A stretch of DNA of 64,000 bases. Source: Brevibacillus sp. JNUCC-41. Its GTDB lineage: Bacteria; Bacillota; Bacilli; Bacillales; DSM-1321. Below the pieces are notes generated by a model that saw only the letters and a program-made list of their open reading frames with translations, had not been told where the DNA came from and did not search any database. Positions 1 to 9,606 of this stretch are shown in pieces; within the stretch, counting starts at the first letter, position 1; each line of letters begins with the position of its first letter. Where the stretch lies: NCBI RefSeq assembly GCF_014844095.1, contig NZ_CP062163.1, positions 744,001-808,000 on the forward strand, given 5' to 3'. A program made the position numbers and the translations under genes.

Positions 1-414
1 CGTGCTTGAATTAATATCGAAGTTTTTTATGTACATTTCTTTTGGAGTAATATCAATTTGTTTTAACGCCTGTTCTAAATGGGTTGTAGTTATTTCATCG
101 ATACTTACTTTACTTAAAAATTCCTTTTGAAAATAGCCCATATGCAAAAGGCTTTTATAGATGCCTGATTCAGTATGATGAATATATAATAGGTTTTCCC
201 CTATTCCCACAGTATTTTTTGCGACCATATATGAAATTTGGCCTGAAAAAAACCAGACATCCACGTCTTTATTGAATTCCAAAACGATTTTTTCAGTTTC
301 TCTAAAATCTTCATATGGGTAGGCTTTAAATTCCATGATCGACTCATATTCTTTACCTAAATTAATAATGCGCTCAACTGATGAATTAGGACCAACTACC
401 CCAATTTTATACAT
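1..414 (-). CDS. Hypothetical protein, partial (C-terminus beyond window)
   Basis: The reading frame is open from an ATG at 414 to the window edge, giving the first 138 residues. A clear ribosome-binding site (AAGGAG) lies just upstream. It begins MYKIGVVGPNSSVERI, a beta strand with a Gly-rich turn like the start of a ligand-binding or receiver-like alpha/beta domain, followed by charged helices and an aromatic stretch (DVWFFSGQISYM). I do not recognise the family. It lies downstream of the argH/permease pair on the same strand but after a terminator hairpin, so it may have its own promoter. A regulator or sensor is possible, but that is only a guess. Confidence 0.7.
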   Translation of the reverse strand, partial: MYKIGVVGPNSSVERIINLGKEYESIMEFKAYPYEDFRETEKIVLEFNKDVDVWFFSGQISYMVAKNTVGIGENLLYIHHTESGIYKSLLHMGYFQKEFLSKVSIDEITTTHLEQALKQIDITPKEMYIKNFDINSST

Positions 415-576
415 ATTTTTCTCCTTAGTTCAAAACTTAATTTCTTTAATCTTATCTTTAAAATGAAAGAAATTAAAGTTTAATCCTTCTTCTATTGGAA
501 AAACATTTATCACTAGGCATTGTACCTCTTGATTTAAAAGGGGTGTTTGAATATGAGTTTTTTTAAAAAAGTATAA

Positions 577-622
577 AGAGCTATTAGCATAGATCGCACT
601 TATCCTCTATGCTATAGCTCTT
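577..622 (-). terminator. Intrinsic terminator after argH
   Basis: An imperfect 17-bp inverted repeat (AAGAGCTATAGCATAGAG on the transcribed strand, one bulged base in the partner) is followed on the minus strand by a T-rich run at about 554-571. It lies just after the argH stop and would end the permease-argH transcript. Confidence 0.75.
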
Positions 623-640
623 CAATTGAAAAAAACTAAA

Positions 641-1960
641 TTATTTTAATAAGTTCACCTTAATGCCTTTATTTAATATATTTTGATAATCAATAAAGCT
701 ATATAAGTCCCCTTCGATTAAAGGATTTAAGCTCTTCAATTCATCTAGAGTCAACTCTTCTATTGCTTTATTATGATCCTCACAATAAATGACGATAGAA
801 CCAACGATACTGTGGGCATCCCTGAACGCAACCCCTTTGCTAACTAAATAATCAGCGACTTCTGTTGCATTGAGAAAGCCATATTTTACAGCTTTTTTCA
901 TATTTTCAGTATTCACCTTCATGGTAGAAATCATATTTGACATGATTTCCAGACATGACAAAACCGTATCCAATGCATCAAAAAATGGTTCTTTATCTTC
1001 CTGCATATCTTTATTATAAGCTAATGGCAACCCTTTCATCGTTGTTAAAAGTGAAGTAAGAGAACCATATACTCTTCCTGTTTTCCCTCTTATAAGCTCT
1101 GCTGCATCAGGATTTTTCTTTTGAGGCATAATACTACTCCCTGTAGAATATGCATCATCAATACTAATAAATTTAAACTCTTGACTGCTCCATAAAATCA
1201 GTTCTTCACTTAATCTGCTTAAATGCATCATGATGATTGAAAAACTGGACATTAATTCCAAAAGGTAATCTCTATCACTAACACCATCGAGGAAATTGTT
1301 TATAGGTTTTGAAAATCCTAACTCCTCTGCTGTCATTTCTCGGTCTATAACATGAGTCGTCCCTGCCAATGCTCCACACCCCAGTGGACTTTCGTTCAAA
1401 ATTTCAATTGCATTAATAACTCTTTTTCTGTCCCTATCCAGCATATTATAGTAGGCCATTAAATGGTGCTTAAGAGTGACCACTTGAGCTCGCTGTAGAT
1501 GGGTGTATCCGGGCATAATCACATTGTTTGCTTTTGCCTTTTCTTCCAGGCTATTTTGAAGCTCTTCAATATACTCGATCACTTCTAACGCCTTATTTTT
1601 AGCGTAAAGCCTCATATCTAAAGCAACTTGATCATTTCGACTTCTTGCTGTATGGAGTTTTTTTGCCGTTTCACCTATTCGTTCCGTTAATGTTGCTTCA
1701 ACAAAACTATGAATATCTTCAAAATCCCCTTCGATCACTAATATTCCGCTCTCGATATCTTCCAATATAGAAAGAAGTGACTTTACAATACTTTCTCCTT
1801 CTTCCTTGGTAAGCAATTCACATTTCACAAGCATATTTACATGTGCAATACTCCCTTTAATATCTTCAGAATATAGCCTCATATCAACATGAAGAGAACT
1901 ATTAAAGTCCTCCATTAATTTATTTTCTTCTTTTCTAAAACGTCCACCCCAAAGCTTCAT
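641..1960 (-). CDS. argH: Argininosuccinate lyase family protein (ArgH-like)
   Basis: Member of the aspartase/fumarase superfamily; argininosuccinate lyase splits argininosuccinate into arginine and fumarate in the cytoplasm. The family signature GSSIMPQKKNP is present near residue 275, with the N-terminal MKLWGGRF and the TARSRNDQVA motif around residue 105. It has 439 residues, slightly shorter than the usual ~460. An ATG at 1966 is possible, but the ATG at 1960 sits 8 bases after AAAGGAG and restores the usual N-terminus. No argG or other arginine gene is nearby. Its partner, 33 bp upstream, is an amino-acid permease. A paralogous catabolic lyase, such as ethylenediamine-disuccinate lyase (same family), is therefore an alternative. 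Family confident, exact substrate not. Confidence 0.88.
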   Translation of the reverse strand: MKLWGGRFRKEENKLMEDFNSSLHVDMRLYSEDIKGSIAHVNMLVKCELLTKEEGESIVKSLLSILEDIESGILVIEGDFEDIHSFVEATLTERIGETAKKLHTARSRNDQVALDMRLYAKNKALEVIEYIEELQNSLEEKAKANNVIMPGYTHLQRAQVVTLKHHLMAYYNMLDRDRKRVINAIEILNESPLGCGALAGTTHVIDREMTAEELGFSKPINNFLDGVSDRDYLLELMSSFSIIMMHLSRLSEELILWSSQEFKFISIDDAYSTGSSIMPQKKNPDAAELIRGKTGRVYGSLTSLLTTMKGLPLAYNKDMQEDKEPFFDALDTVLSCLEIMSNMISTMKVNTENMKKAVKYGFLNATEVADYLVSKGVAFRDAHSIVGSIVIYCEDHNKAIEELTLDELKSLNPLIEGDLYSFIDYQNILNKGIKVNLLK

Positions 1961-1993
1961 AACCATTACTCCTTTTGTAAAATGAAATTATAT

Positions 1994-3565
1994 TTAATTG
2001 TATGTGTTATCCATATCCAGCAATTCTTGAACATTCCCCTTTTTCCGCATGTACCAGACTCCGTTATAAACAGCGAAATAGTAAAAAACGAATCCTATTA
2101 TTGCTACGATGTATGACATAAATGGCTCTGGAATAATACCCTTGCCACCAAAATTCCCGATTGACGAAATCCCAACGAGCATCAGAATATAAATGACAAG
2201 ATAGATCCCGCCAATGATTTCCATCGATTTATGTTTATTGATAAAATGAGTAATCAAATATCCAACAATTCCAATTGCCAATCCCCAAATTGCAAGTTGA
2301 ACCCTACTCCAATTTGTCCAATAAATAAGGAGAGTCGCAAATACAAAGGCTAAAGGAGCAATAAAACTCATGCCTGGGATACCGTTGTCTTTTGTCAAAC
2401 CAACCTTACGAAACACCATTACTGTGACACATGCTGAGGCGTATTTAAAAATCCCGATTGCTCCAACGATTGCTACAATTGCAGTCCAACTCTTTAACGG
2501 GAACAAGAAAAGTAACCCAATGAGGAAGTTGAGAGTGAGTGCACGTGTTGGAACTCCAAATCTTTTATTAATAGTTCCGAAATAAGAAGGAAGGAATCCA
2601 CTCTTCGCCATGCCAAAAACATGTCTTGAAGTTCCAGCTGTATAAGCAAGCGCCGATCCAGTTGGGGAAATCATTGCGTCCGCTGTAATGGTCCAGGACA
2701 GCCAAACCATATTCGCCATAAGTGCTAAATTCGCAAATGGAGAGTCAAATTTAATTCCACTCCAACCATTAGCTAGCATTTCGGGCGGTACGGCCCCTAT
2801 AAAAACTATTTGAAGTAAAACATATAAAACTGCTGAGACTGACAGCGATGTGATAAGGGCAAGTGGAATATTCCGTCTTGGGTTTACCACCTCGCCACTC
2901 ATCATTACCACGTTCCCGAATCCAGTATAGGCAAAAAATATACCACTAGTTAAGATTGCGCTTAATCCTGCGCCATATCCATTAGGGGCAAACCCATGAC
3001 TTGTATAATTCTCTTCATGAAACCCTGTCATAAAAAAAGCAATGATGGTTAGGACAGGTACTATGAATTTAATCGTTGTAATAATGGTATTCGTGACAGC
3101 AAATAATTTCACTCCGAAATAGTTCACCACAACAAAGAACATCATTAAAACAGTCGATGCTAGAATTCCTGTTGTCGTTAGTTGCTCCTTAGATATATCA
3201 TATAGGCCTGGCCAGAACTCATTAGCGTATTGAATAACTCCCGATGATTCAACGGGTGCAGTGGCACAGTAGCCAAGCCAAATCGAATAACTAGTCACTG
3301 TAGCAAGTAATTTCCCATGGGAATAAAGGGGATAACGACCTAAACCACCCGTTTCTGGTCTTACCCTTGCTAATTCAGCATAAACAAGAGCTATTAGAGT
3401 AATGACGAATGCAGCAATAATCCAAGACATAATAGCAGCTGGCCCAGCCATTTTTGCCGTATTCCATGGTCCAAAAAGCCAACTTGATCCAATAATTCCT
3501 CCAAGAGATAATGCAGTAAGTGACCAAAAGCCCATTTTCTTTTTCAAATATCGTTCTTGATTCAT
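1994..3565 (-). CDS. APC-superfamily amino acid permease
   Basis: A 523-residue integral membrane protein with about 12-14 hydrophobic segments. The N-terminus carries the APC signature region GGIIGSSWLFGPW, in which the unwound first helix binds the amino-acid backbone. Length and N-terminus resemble the B. subtilis aspartate/glutamate-proton symporter YveA (about 520 residues), but this rests on memory of the family. The start is an ATG preceded by GAGAGGG. The stop lies 33 bp before the argH-like gene, so both are probably one transcript. That pairing suggests uptake of the lyase substrate or of a related dicarboxylic amino acid. Confidence 0.85.
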   Translation of the reverse strand: MNQERYLKKKMGFWSLTALSLGGIIGSSWLFGPWNTAKMAGPAAIMSWIIAAFVITLIALVYAELARVRPETGGLGRYPLYSHGKLLATVTSYSIWLGYCATAPVESSGVIQYANEFWPGLYDISKEQLTTTGILASTVLMMFFVVVNYFGVKLFAVTNTIITTIKFIVPVLTIIAFFMTGFHEENYTSHGFAPNGYGAGLSAILTSGIFFAYTGFGNVVMMSGEVVNPRRNIPLALITSLSVSAVLYVLLQIVFIGAVPPEMLANGWSGIKFDSPFANLALMANMVWLSWTITADAMISPTGSALAYTAGTSRHVFGMAKSGFLPSYFGTINKRFGVPTRALTLNFLIGLLFLFPLKSWTAIVAIVGAIGIFKYASACVTVMVFRKVGLTKDNGIPGMSFIAPLAFVFATLLIYWTNWSRVQLAIWGLAIGIVGYLITHFINKHKSMEIIGGIYLVIYILMLVGISSIGNFGGKGIIPEPFMSYIVAIIGFVFYYFAVYNGVWYMRKKGNVQELLDMDNTYN

Positions 3566-4056
3566 GAAATTCCCTCTCTCTTAATGGGGTATATTATTAT
3601 TTGCAAACATGGATAGCTTAGTACTGTACCTAAAATAATTAACTCCTTTCAAATTTTTAAGGCAATACATCGGGAAGCTAACTTTACCTAATGGATGGAA
3701 CAAAATCCTATCTAACAACTAGGACTTAGCTTAGCCAAAAAGGATTAGCTCAATTGCATATTTATTTTAAGGTTAAAAAAACGTAATTACCTTAAATTGA
3801 TTTTATTTGAATCGTTTGCATTTTGCAATATTATTTTTTGAAAATTCACAACACAAAACACTAAAGGATTTTTGTCACTGAGCAAATCATGATTCACCGC
3901 TTCATGCGGGCCCATTTGCATAAGAAAACAATGCATCCCAAACGAAAAAGGGCTTATGTTTTTTTACAAACGAGTCCAAAAATTTCATTCGGGAGTTATG
4001 GAATTTTAACTAGATGGTTATGTGGGAAGACCTCATTAAGGGTACTTTTTACATTC

Positions 4057-4083
4057 AAAAGGCCGCCAATTGGCGGCCTTCTT
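4057..4083. terminator. Palindromic hairpin GGCCGCC/GGCGGCC
   Basis: An 18-bp perfect palindrome is preceded by AAAA and followed by TTCTT, a bidirectional terminator shape. A near-identical hairpin, with C for A at the centre, is at 60034-60055. No intact gene ends beside this copy. Confidence 0.5.
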
Positions 4084-4106
4084 ATCCAAAATACATTGAT
4101 TTTCTT

Positions 4107-4153
4107 ACTATCCTGCCCCGTTAGCTCCATAGGAAAAAGAGCTGAAGCAACTC
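4107..4153 (-). terminator. Terminator of the DUF454 gene with conserved tail
   Basis: On the minus strand a short GAGTT/AGCTC stem after the 4176 stop runs into TTTTTCC and then the tail ATGGAGCTAACGGGGCAG, which recurs after other genes in this window. Confidence 0.55.
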
Positions 4154-4175
4154 CCTTATTGAAGTAAGAACCCGT

Positions 4176-4583
4176 TCAAAAAGCTCTTTGTTTTGTATTG
4201 TTCGGGTCGATTGTCTTAATTTTTTTAATGAAATAATAATGTTTGTAGAGGGCGAGTGCTATCAATAAGATTTGCACTAATAGGATGTCCACATAAAATA
4301 CAGAAATTACGATGAAGAAATCGGCAATTAAATTGATTCTGATTTTCTCTTTTCGAGTCATACCTTTTTTTTGCAGGAATGCTACAACGTATTTTTCATA
4401 TAATGAAGTGCTTTTGAACCAGTTTTCAATCTTCTTGGAACTTTTAGCAAAGCAAAAAGCAGCAAATAAGTAAAACGGACCGCCCGGCAGAACTGGTAAC
4501 ACAGTTCCTGCAATACCTATCAAAAGAGATATGGAACCAAGAAGAAAAAATAGGATACTTTTTACTTTTTTAATTGTAATCAC
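4176..4583 (-). CDS. DUF454 (YbaN-like) small membrane protein
   Basis: The product has about 135 residues. An N-terminal hydrophobic hairpin carries the family motif (GIAGTVLPVLPGGPFYLFAAFCFAKSS, split here as GTVLPVLPGGP and FCFAKSS), followed by an amphipathic middle (WFKSTSLYEKY) and a C-terminal pair of membrane segments. This is the DUF454/YbaN layout; its function is unknown. The nominal GTG start at 4583 is itself part of the AAAGGTG ribosome-binding site. Translation may instead begin a few codons later at a non-standard ATT, so the exact start is uncertain. Confidence 0.8.
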   Translation of the reverse strand: MITIKKVKSILFFLLGSISLLIGIAGTVLPVLPGGPFYLFAAFCFAKSSKKIENWFKSTSLYEKYVVAFLQKKGMTRKEKIRINLIADFFIVISVFYVDILLVQILLIALALYKHYYFIKKIKTIDPNNTKQRAF

Positions 4584-4726
4584 CTTTTTATTTATATTCT
4601 ATCTCCTTATAACATAAAGAGGAAGTTTAATTGATTCAACATCAATGATTAGTATCTTCCCTTTTTCTTTTCGAACTAACCTGTCCCTTTATAATGAATA
4701 AAGGATAAACAGGATTTCTTATCCAT

Positions 4727-5371
4727 TCATTCATACAGCATGGTTACGACACCAGCATATTCTGACAAATTCTCTTTTGAAATATCCAATCTCTCAACTT
4801 CGGTTGTTCGCTGTCCGGAAATCTGAAGAAACTTATCTACCTTTGAAAACATCAGGCCAACGACTGACAATGCCTTCGTTCTATAGTGCATGGGAATTGT
4901 AATGGTAGATTTCAATTGACGCATCACTTGAGCAGCTTCTATTGCACTAATCGTGAATGTACCTCCTACAGGAATGATGAGAATGTCCACTTTTCCTATT
5001 TCATTTACTTGTTCTTCTGATAATATATGCCCTAAATCTCCACAGTGACAGATAGTTAGCCCGTCCATTTGGAAACGATATAAAATATTGGGGCCTCTCT
5101 TCTCGCCATTTACCTTGTCATGAAATGTCTTAAATCCACTAATTCTTACATCTTCGCGGATGTATTCCTTCGGCTCATTAACAAGCATGTATTCACCTGT
5201 TGCAGCTTCAATCTTATTGTGTTCGAAATGATTATGTGTAACGGCAACTATATCAGGTTCAACACTCGGCATACGATAACGGATGAAACGATGATATGGA
5301 TCAATAAGAATTTTGGTTCCACTTTCGGATGTTAGTAAAAAGGCAGAATGTCCAAACCATTTTATTTTCAT
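4727..5371 (-). CDS. Metallo-beta-lactamase-fold hydrolase (UlaG/UPF0173-like)
   Basis: This 214-residue cytoplasmic protein starts MKIKWFGHSAFLL, typical of the UlaG/UPF0173 branch. The metal motif reads HNHFEHNK, so the usual Asp of HxHxDH is Glu. Further metal ligands are probably His in CHCGDLGH and the late MHYRTK. The ATG at 5371 is preferred over one at 5404 because GAGGAG precedes it by 9 bases. It stands alone between the DUF454 and XRE-cupin genes. Substrate unknown. Confidence 0.82.
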   Translation of the reverse strand: MKIKWFGHSAFLLTSESGTKILIDPYHRFIRYRMPSVEPDIVAVTHNHFEHNKIEAATGEYMLVNEPKEYIREDVRISGFKTFHDKVNGEKRGPNILYRFQMDGLTICHCGDLGHILSEEQVNEIGKVDILIIPVGGTFTISAIEAAQVMRQLKSTITIPMHYRTKALSVVGLMFSKVDKFLQISGQRTTEVERLDISKENLSEYAGVVTMLYE

Positions 5372-5491
5372 ACTAAAATTCTCCTCACTATGCAATTCAA
5401 GCAACTTTTAAGGAAGCCCGGACCTACAGTTCAATATTTATCCATTTATTATAATGCCATTATTCATGAAATAGTCCTTCTATACCTGATC

Positions 5492-5537
5492 TGCCCCTTT
5501 AGTTCCATAAGAAAAGCGATCCTCATTAAAGAATCGC
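5492..5537 (-). terminator. Terminator of the XRE-cupin gene with conserved tail
   Basis: A GCGATTC/GGATCGC stem (5516-5537) is followed on the minus strand by TTTTCTT and the tail ATGGAACTAAAGGGGCAG. It lies directly after the stop at 5547. Confidence 0.75.
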
Positions 5538-5546
5538 GCCCAATTA

Positions 5547-6092
5547 TTAAAACGCAGGCGGGGTAACTGAAAATAATACAGCTGCATTCTGACTAAAATT
5601 ATTTTCCCATTTATGTTTGAAATTTGCTGGTATTTTCACACTATCACCAGCTTCCAATATATATTCTTCTTCACCTAAGTACAGCTTGATTTTCCCTTCC
5701 AAAATATATGCCACTTCCTCTCCCCTATGTTCTATAGGGCTTTCTGACGAGGAGATATTTGGAGGAACTTTCATAATCGCTGTTGCTAGATTACCCGTAA
5801 AATCAGGTGACAATAACTCATAAGACAAATGATCAATGATCATTTTCTTACGTTTATTGGACCTAACGATTAAATCCTCCGTAATCGTTTCTTCAAGAAA
5901 AAAACTAAATGTTGGAACATTCAAGGTTTTAGCTAAGACCTTTAGGGTTTGAATGGAAGGATTCGCCAAACCTCGTTCAATCTGGCTTAACATTGAAGGT
6001 GTAATTTCAGCTAATTTTGCTAACTCTCTACTACTCAAACCTTTAGCTTTTCTATACTTTTCAACTTTCTTGCCAATATCTATATTTTCCAT
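5547..6092 (-). CDS. XRE-family regulator with C-terminal cupin sensor
   Basis: The 181-residue protein has an N-terminal lambda-repressor-type helix-turn-helix at about residues 8-62 (LSSRELAKLAEITPSMLSQI) and a C-terminal cupin barrel at about 105-178 (PIEHRGEEVAYILEGKI, PANFKHKWEN). Such regulators bind DNA as dimers and sense small ligands, often amino acids, through the cupin. AAGGAG precedes the ATG. It is divergent from D-serine dehydratase with 148 bp between starts, so it most likely controls that gene and itself, probably in response to D-serine or a related compound. The ligand is inferred from context only. Confidence 0.88.
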   Translation of the reverse strand: MENIDIGKKVEKYRKAKGLSSRELAKLAEITPSMLSQIERGLANPSIQTLKVLAKTLNVPTFSFFLEETITEDLIVRSNKRKKMIIDHLSYELLSPDFTGNLATAIMKVPPNISSSESPIEHRGEEVAYILEGKIKLYLGEEEYILEAGDSVKIPANFKHKWENNFSQNAAVLFSVTPPAF

Positions 6093-6135
6093 TACTGATA
6101 CTCCTTAACGACATATTAAATCACACTTAAATAAA

Positions 6136-6151
6136 GTTAATATAAATTAAC
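6136..6151. promoter_or_regulatory. Inverted repeat in the dsdA/regulator divergent promoter
   Basis: The perfect palindrome GTTAATATAAATTAAC is centred between the two divergent genes, flanked by CACACTTAA and TTGTGTGTTAA half-matches. It is a candidate operator for the XRE-cupin protein. A -10-like TATAAT for dsdA is at 6195-6200. Confidence 0.45.
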
Positions 6152-6240
6152 ACCGAGATGATTGTGTGTTAAACTGTATTAAATTTTATTTAATTATAAT
6201 TCACCAAACAACTTGTTACAAGAAAATGAGGAGGGTCCCA

Positions 6241-7602
6241 ATGAAAGAGATTGAAAGCAAAGAATTACAATCATGGAAAGACAAATATCCTTTATTAAAG
6301 AAGCTCATATCGATGGAAGAAGTATTTTGGCTCAATCCAAATGTCGAAAAATTTCAAACCGGAATTAAAAAGTCCCCCCTTACTCAAGAAGATGTAAGAA
6401 ATGCAGAGGAAAGATTGAAACGTTTTGCACCATATATCGCCAAGGTTTTCCCTGAAACAAAAGGGACGAACGGTATCATAGAATCTCCTTTAGTGAGAAT
6501 TCCTGCCATGAAACATTCCTTGGAACAGGATCATCAACAACCTATATTAGGAGAATTATTACTAAAATGTGATAGTCACCTTCCTATATTAGGATCCATC
6601 AAAGCAAGAGGAGGGATTTATGAAATTCTCAAACATGCGGAAGAATTAGCTTTCCAACATCAATTGTTAACCATTAAAGATGATTATTCGATTTTGGATA
6701 GTGATAGATTCCTAACCCTTTTCTCAAAATATTCAATCGCAGTAGGCTCGACTGGAAATTTAGGACTTAGTATTGGCATCATCAGTGCAAAGTTAGGTTT
6801 TAATGTTACCGTTCATATGTCAGCTGATGCAAAGCAGTGGAAAAAAGATTTGCTTAGAAGCAAAAATGTCAATGTCATTGAATATGAAGCTGATTATAGT
6901 AAAGCTGTAGAGGAAGGCCGTATCCAAGCGGATAGTGATCCAACATGTTATTTTGTGGATGACGAAAATTCCCACGACCTATTTTTAGGATATGCAGTGG
7001 CTGCATCCCGTTTGCAAAAGCAATTGGAAGAGCTAGAGATAATTGTAGATGAAAACCATCCTCTGTTTGTTTACCTTCCATGCGGAGTGGGCGGTGGTCC
7101 TGGAGGCGTAGCTTTTGGTTTGAAATTATTGTATCAAGACCATATTCACTGTTTCTTTGCAGAACCTACCCACTCGCCATGCATGCTACTCGGTTTAATG
7201 ACTGGACTACATGATAAAGTTTCTGTACAAGATGTTGGCATCGATAATGTGACAGACGCGGATGGACTTGCTGTTGGAAGGCCATCCGGGTTTGTCGGTA
7301 AAACGATGGAACCCTTTTTAAGTGGCAATTATACGGTAAGCGATGAACAGTTGTATAAGTTGCTAAAGGAACTGGTCGATACAGAGGGAATCCATTTAGA
7401 ACCTTCCGCACTAGCAGGCATGATAGGACCAAGTAAATTATGTAAAGAGGGCATCGATTATTTACAGAAGCATCATTTAACGGAAAAGATGAGCAATGGT
7501 ACACATATTATTTGGGGGACTGGCGGAAGCATGGTTCCTGAAGAAATGATGAAGCAATATTATCAAAAAGGGTTGAAATTAGCGTCAGAGAAACAGAAGT
7601 AA
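6241..7602 (+). CDS. dsdA: D-serine dehydratase (D-serine ammonia-lyase)
   Basis: PLP enzyme of fold type II that deaminates D-serine to pyruvate and ammonia in the cytoplasm. It has 453 residues, close to the family's ~445. The PLP lysine is Lys121 in GSIKARGG. The phosphate-binding glycine loop CGVGGGPGG is near residue 282, and [12 protein letters not shown] contacts the cofactor. The ATG at 6241 is chosen because GAGGAGGG lies 7 bases upstream and the protein then begins MKEIESKEL as in homologues. It is divergent from the XRE-cupin regulator. A MITE-like repeat follows 21 bp after the stop. Confidence 0.95.
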   Translation: MKEIESKELQSWKDKYPLLKKLISMEEVFWLNPNVEKFQTGIKKSPLTQEDVRNAEERLKRFAPYIAKVFPETKGTNGIIESPLVRIPAMKHSLEQDHQQPILGELLLKCDSHLPILGSIKARGGIYEILKHAEELAFQHQLLTIKDDYSILDSDRFLTLFSKYSIAVGSTGNLGLSIGIISAKLGFNVTVHMSADAKQWKKDLLRSKNVNVIEYEADYSKAVEEGRIQADSDPTCYFVDDENSHDLFLGYAVAASRLQKQLEELEIIVDENHPLFVYLPCGVGGGPGGVAFGLKLLYQDHIHCFFAEPTHSPCMLLGLMTGLHDKVSVQDVGIDNVTDADGLAVGRPSGFVGKTMEPFLSGNYTVSDEQLYKLLKELVDTEGIHLEPSALAGMIGPSKLCKEGIDYLQKHHLTEKMSNGTHIIWGTGGSMVPEEMMKQYYQKGLKLASEKQK

Positions 7603-7623
7603 TGTACGTGGCTATATAACAAA

Positions 7624-7841
7624 GGCTCTTTTCGTAAAGATTGTTGTTTTTAAAACGAAACGATTTAAGGTTGATTGGAGCGGAAGTGCGAGACTCCTGC
7701 GGGAGCAGCGGGACAGGTGAGACCCCACAGGCGTTCACGCCGAGGAGGCTCACCGCCCGCCCCGCGGAAAGCGAGCAGCTGGAGAGGAAATCAACACAAC
7801 GCTTTACTTGGTAAATAGCAACAAAGTATGCGAAAACAGCC
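7624..7841 (+). repeat. MITE-like ~218-bp repeat, copy 1
   Basis: The element runs from GGCTCTTTTCGTAAAGATTG to TATGCGAAAACAGCC, whose ends are imperfect inverted repeats. The interior holds GCGAGACTCCTGCGGGAGCA and a GC-rich CGCCCGCCCCGCGGAAAGCG block. It does not encode a protein. Copies 2-4 are at 12291, 37494 (inverted) and 55953. Confidence 0.85.
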
Positions 7842-7844
7842 AAA

Positions 7845-7980
7845 ACAAAAAAGACTGTAGGCAAAAGGATTCTATCTAACTGTTAAAACAAAGTTGATTG
7901 GAACGGAAGGTCGAGACTCCTGCGGGAAAAGCGCGTGCCCTATGTTCCAATCAACGTTCGAATTTCCCTCAAAAAAAACT
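7845..7980. repeat. Remnant of a second, related repeat type
   Basis: AAAAAAGACTGTAGGCAAAAGG is followed by GATTGGAACGGAAGGTCGAG, ACTCCTGCGGGAAAAGCGCG and GTTCCAATCAACG. This resembles the MITE-like family but uses the 'GGAACGGAAGGT' variant seen again at about 12640-12770 and in fragments at 43985, 60400 and 63340. Confidence 0.6.
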
Positions 7981-8004
7981 GTAATGCAGACTGCAGGAAT
8001 GCTA

Positions 8005-8050
8005 CCCTGCCCCTTTAGTTGCATAAGGAAAATCTGCCTATATGACAGAT
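8005..8050 (-). terminator. Weak hairpin with conserved terminator tail
   Basis: On the minus strand an ATCTG/CAGAT stem is followed by TTTTCCTT and the tail ATGCAACTAAAGGGGCAG. It would serve the small membrane ORF at 8146-8295. Confidence 0.5.
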
Positions 8051-8145
8051 CTGATTAACTGCCATTGCACCTGAACGTTTGATGGAGTGTCAGAAAATCC
8101 TCAGCGGGAATAAAACTAAAGACCATAAATAATTTCTGAAAGCTA

Positions 8146-8295
8146 TTAATGGTTATTTGAATAAGAACCTAATATTACTCCAATTGGGTTCAGAACAAAT
8201 GTTAACATCCCATAAGATTCTTCCATAGAAACAATTCCACAGAGTAAAAGTGTAACAGATAGCCAAAAGCAAATCTTTGTTTTTTCGTATTCCAA
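8146..8295 (-). CDS. Possible small membrane protein (49 aa)
   Basis: An open frame from a TTG at 8295 encodes one charged N-terminal stretch (MEYEKTK) and two hydrophobic segments (ICFWLSVTLLLCGIVS and GMLTFVLNPIGVILG). The residue pattern looks like a real two-helix membrane peptide. However, no good ribosome-binding site is placed before the TTG, so this may be a truncated remnant. A terminator-like hairpin follows at 8005-8050. Function unknown. Confidence 0.35.
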   Translation of the reverse strand: MEYEKTKICFWLSVTLLLCGIVSMEESYGMLTFVLNPIGVILGSYSNNH

Positions 8296-8356
8296 CGCCT
8301 TTCAAAACAACAATGCCCTACCTTAACATATTTTCCAAATAAAATTACCGGATTTC

Positions 8357-8400
8357 CCTGCCCTTTAACTCCATAAGAAAAAGAGTTGCTAAAGCAACTC
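8357..8400 (-). terminator. Terminator of map with conserved tail
   Basis: Perfect GAGTTGCT/AGCAACTC stem (8383-8400), then on the minus strand TTTTTCTT and the tail ATGGAGTTAAAGGGCAG. Confidence 0.85.
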
Positions 8401-8437
8401 CCTTATTCAAGTGCTGGTTCACCGATCTAAATTCGAA

Positions 8438-9178
<741 letters not shown>

Positions 9179-9606
9179 TTATTCCTACCTCATTATAATT
9201 TATAGTCTAAAATCCATAAGCTAAATAAGTATTAATTGTACCTTTATTTTCTCGAAAAATAAAAGCGATGTAAATGATTCTCTACAATACCTTTTTTCAC
9301 AAGATTACCATTAGTTTACCATAACTAATTCCAAGAACGTTCTATTATTGAAAATTCCTTTACTAAAGCCCAATTGTTGAACAAAGGTCAAACAGCCCCC
9401 TTTAGCTCCATAAAAAAATCAGTATTGAGGACAGCTCTGAACAATAACCATTGCAATAAAATAATGATGGTATGACACTGCCTCCGCCATCTAATCGATA
9501 AAATCCTGTCATTTCCATTGCACGAACCACCATCTTGTCTCCGGGTTTAGCTGATTCAATAAACTGGAGTGTTGTGACGGTGTTTGATGTGCTGATTATT
9601 ATCCAT
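9179..9606. other. Intergenic region with a possible coding remnant and a terminator tail
   Basis: About 430 bp between map and azlD. A conserved terminator tail (minus strand ATGGAGCTAAAGGGGGCTG) is at about 9391-9413. Minus-strand 9606-9418 reads without stops into a peptide containing ESAKPGDKMVVRAMEMTGFY and RLDGGGS. It looks protein-like but has no start or recognisable family, and is possibly the end of a decayed gene. Confidence 0.4.

Larger units (their letters stand above)
3566..4175. other. Intergenic region without recognised gene
   Basis: This 610-bp stretch precedes the permease and holds no convincing gene. It is AT-rich near the permease. It contains a perfect palindrome (GGCCGCCAATTGGCGGCC, 4061-4078) flanked by A and T runs and, next to the DUF454 gene, one copy of a conserved terminator tail at 4107-4140. 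Confidence 0.6.

Noticed and set aside
3780-3850. Sigma-54 promoter before the amino-acid permease
   Set aside because: GC and TGC-like bases at -24/-12 could not be aligned with the required spacing, and no sigma-54 activator is adjacent.
3889-4167. Plus-strand 92-codon frame
   Set aside because: It runs through a palindromic terminator and a terminator tail, has no ribosome-binding site and no recognisable domain.
7508-7864. Open frames of 100 codons or more across the MITE-like copies (also near 12308, 37429, 55896 and 55970)
   Set aside because: The same frames recur in every element copy, are interrupted differently, and lack start signals. They follow from the GC-rich palindromic interior.
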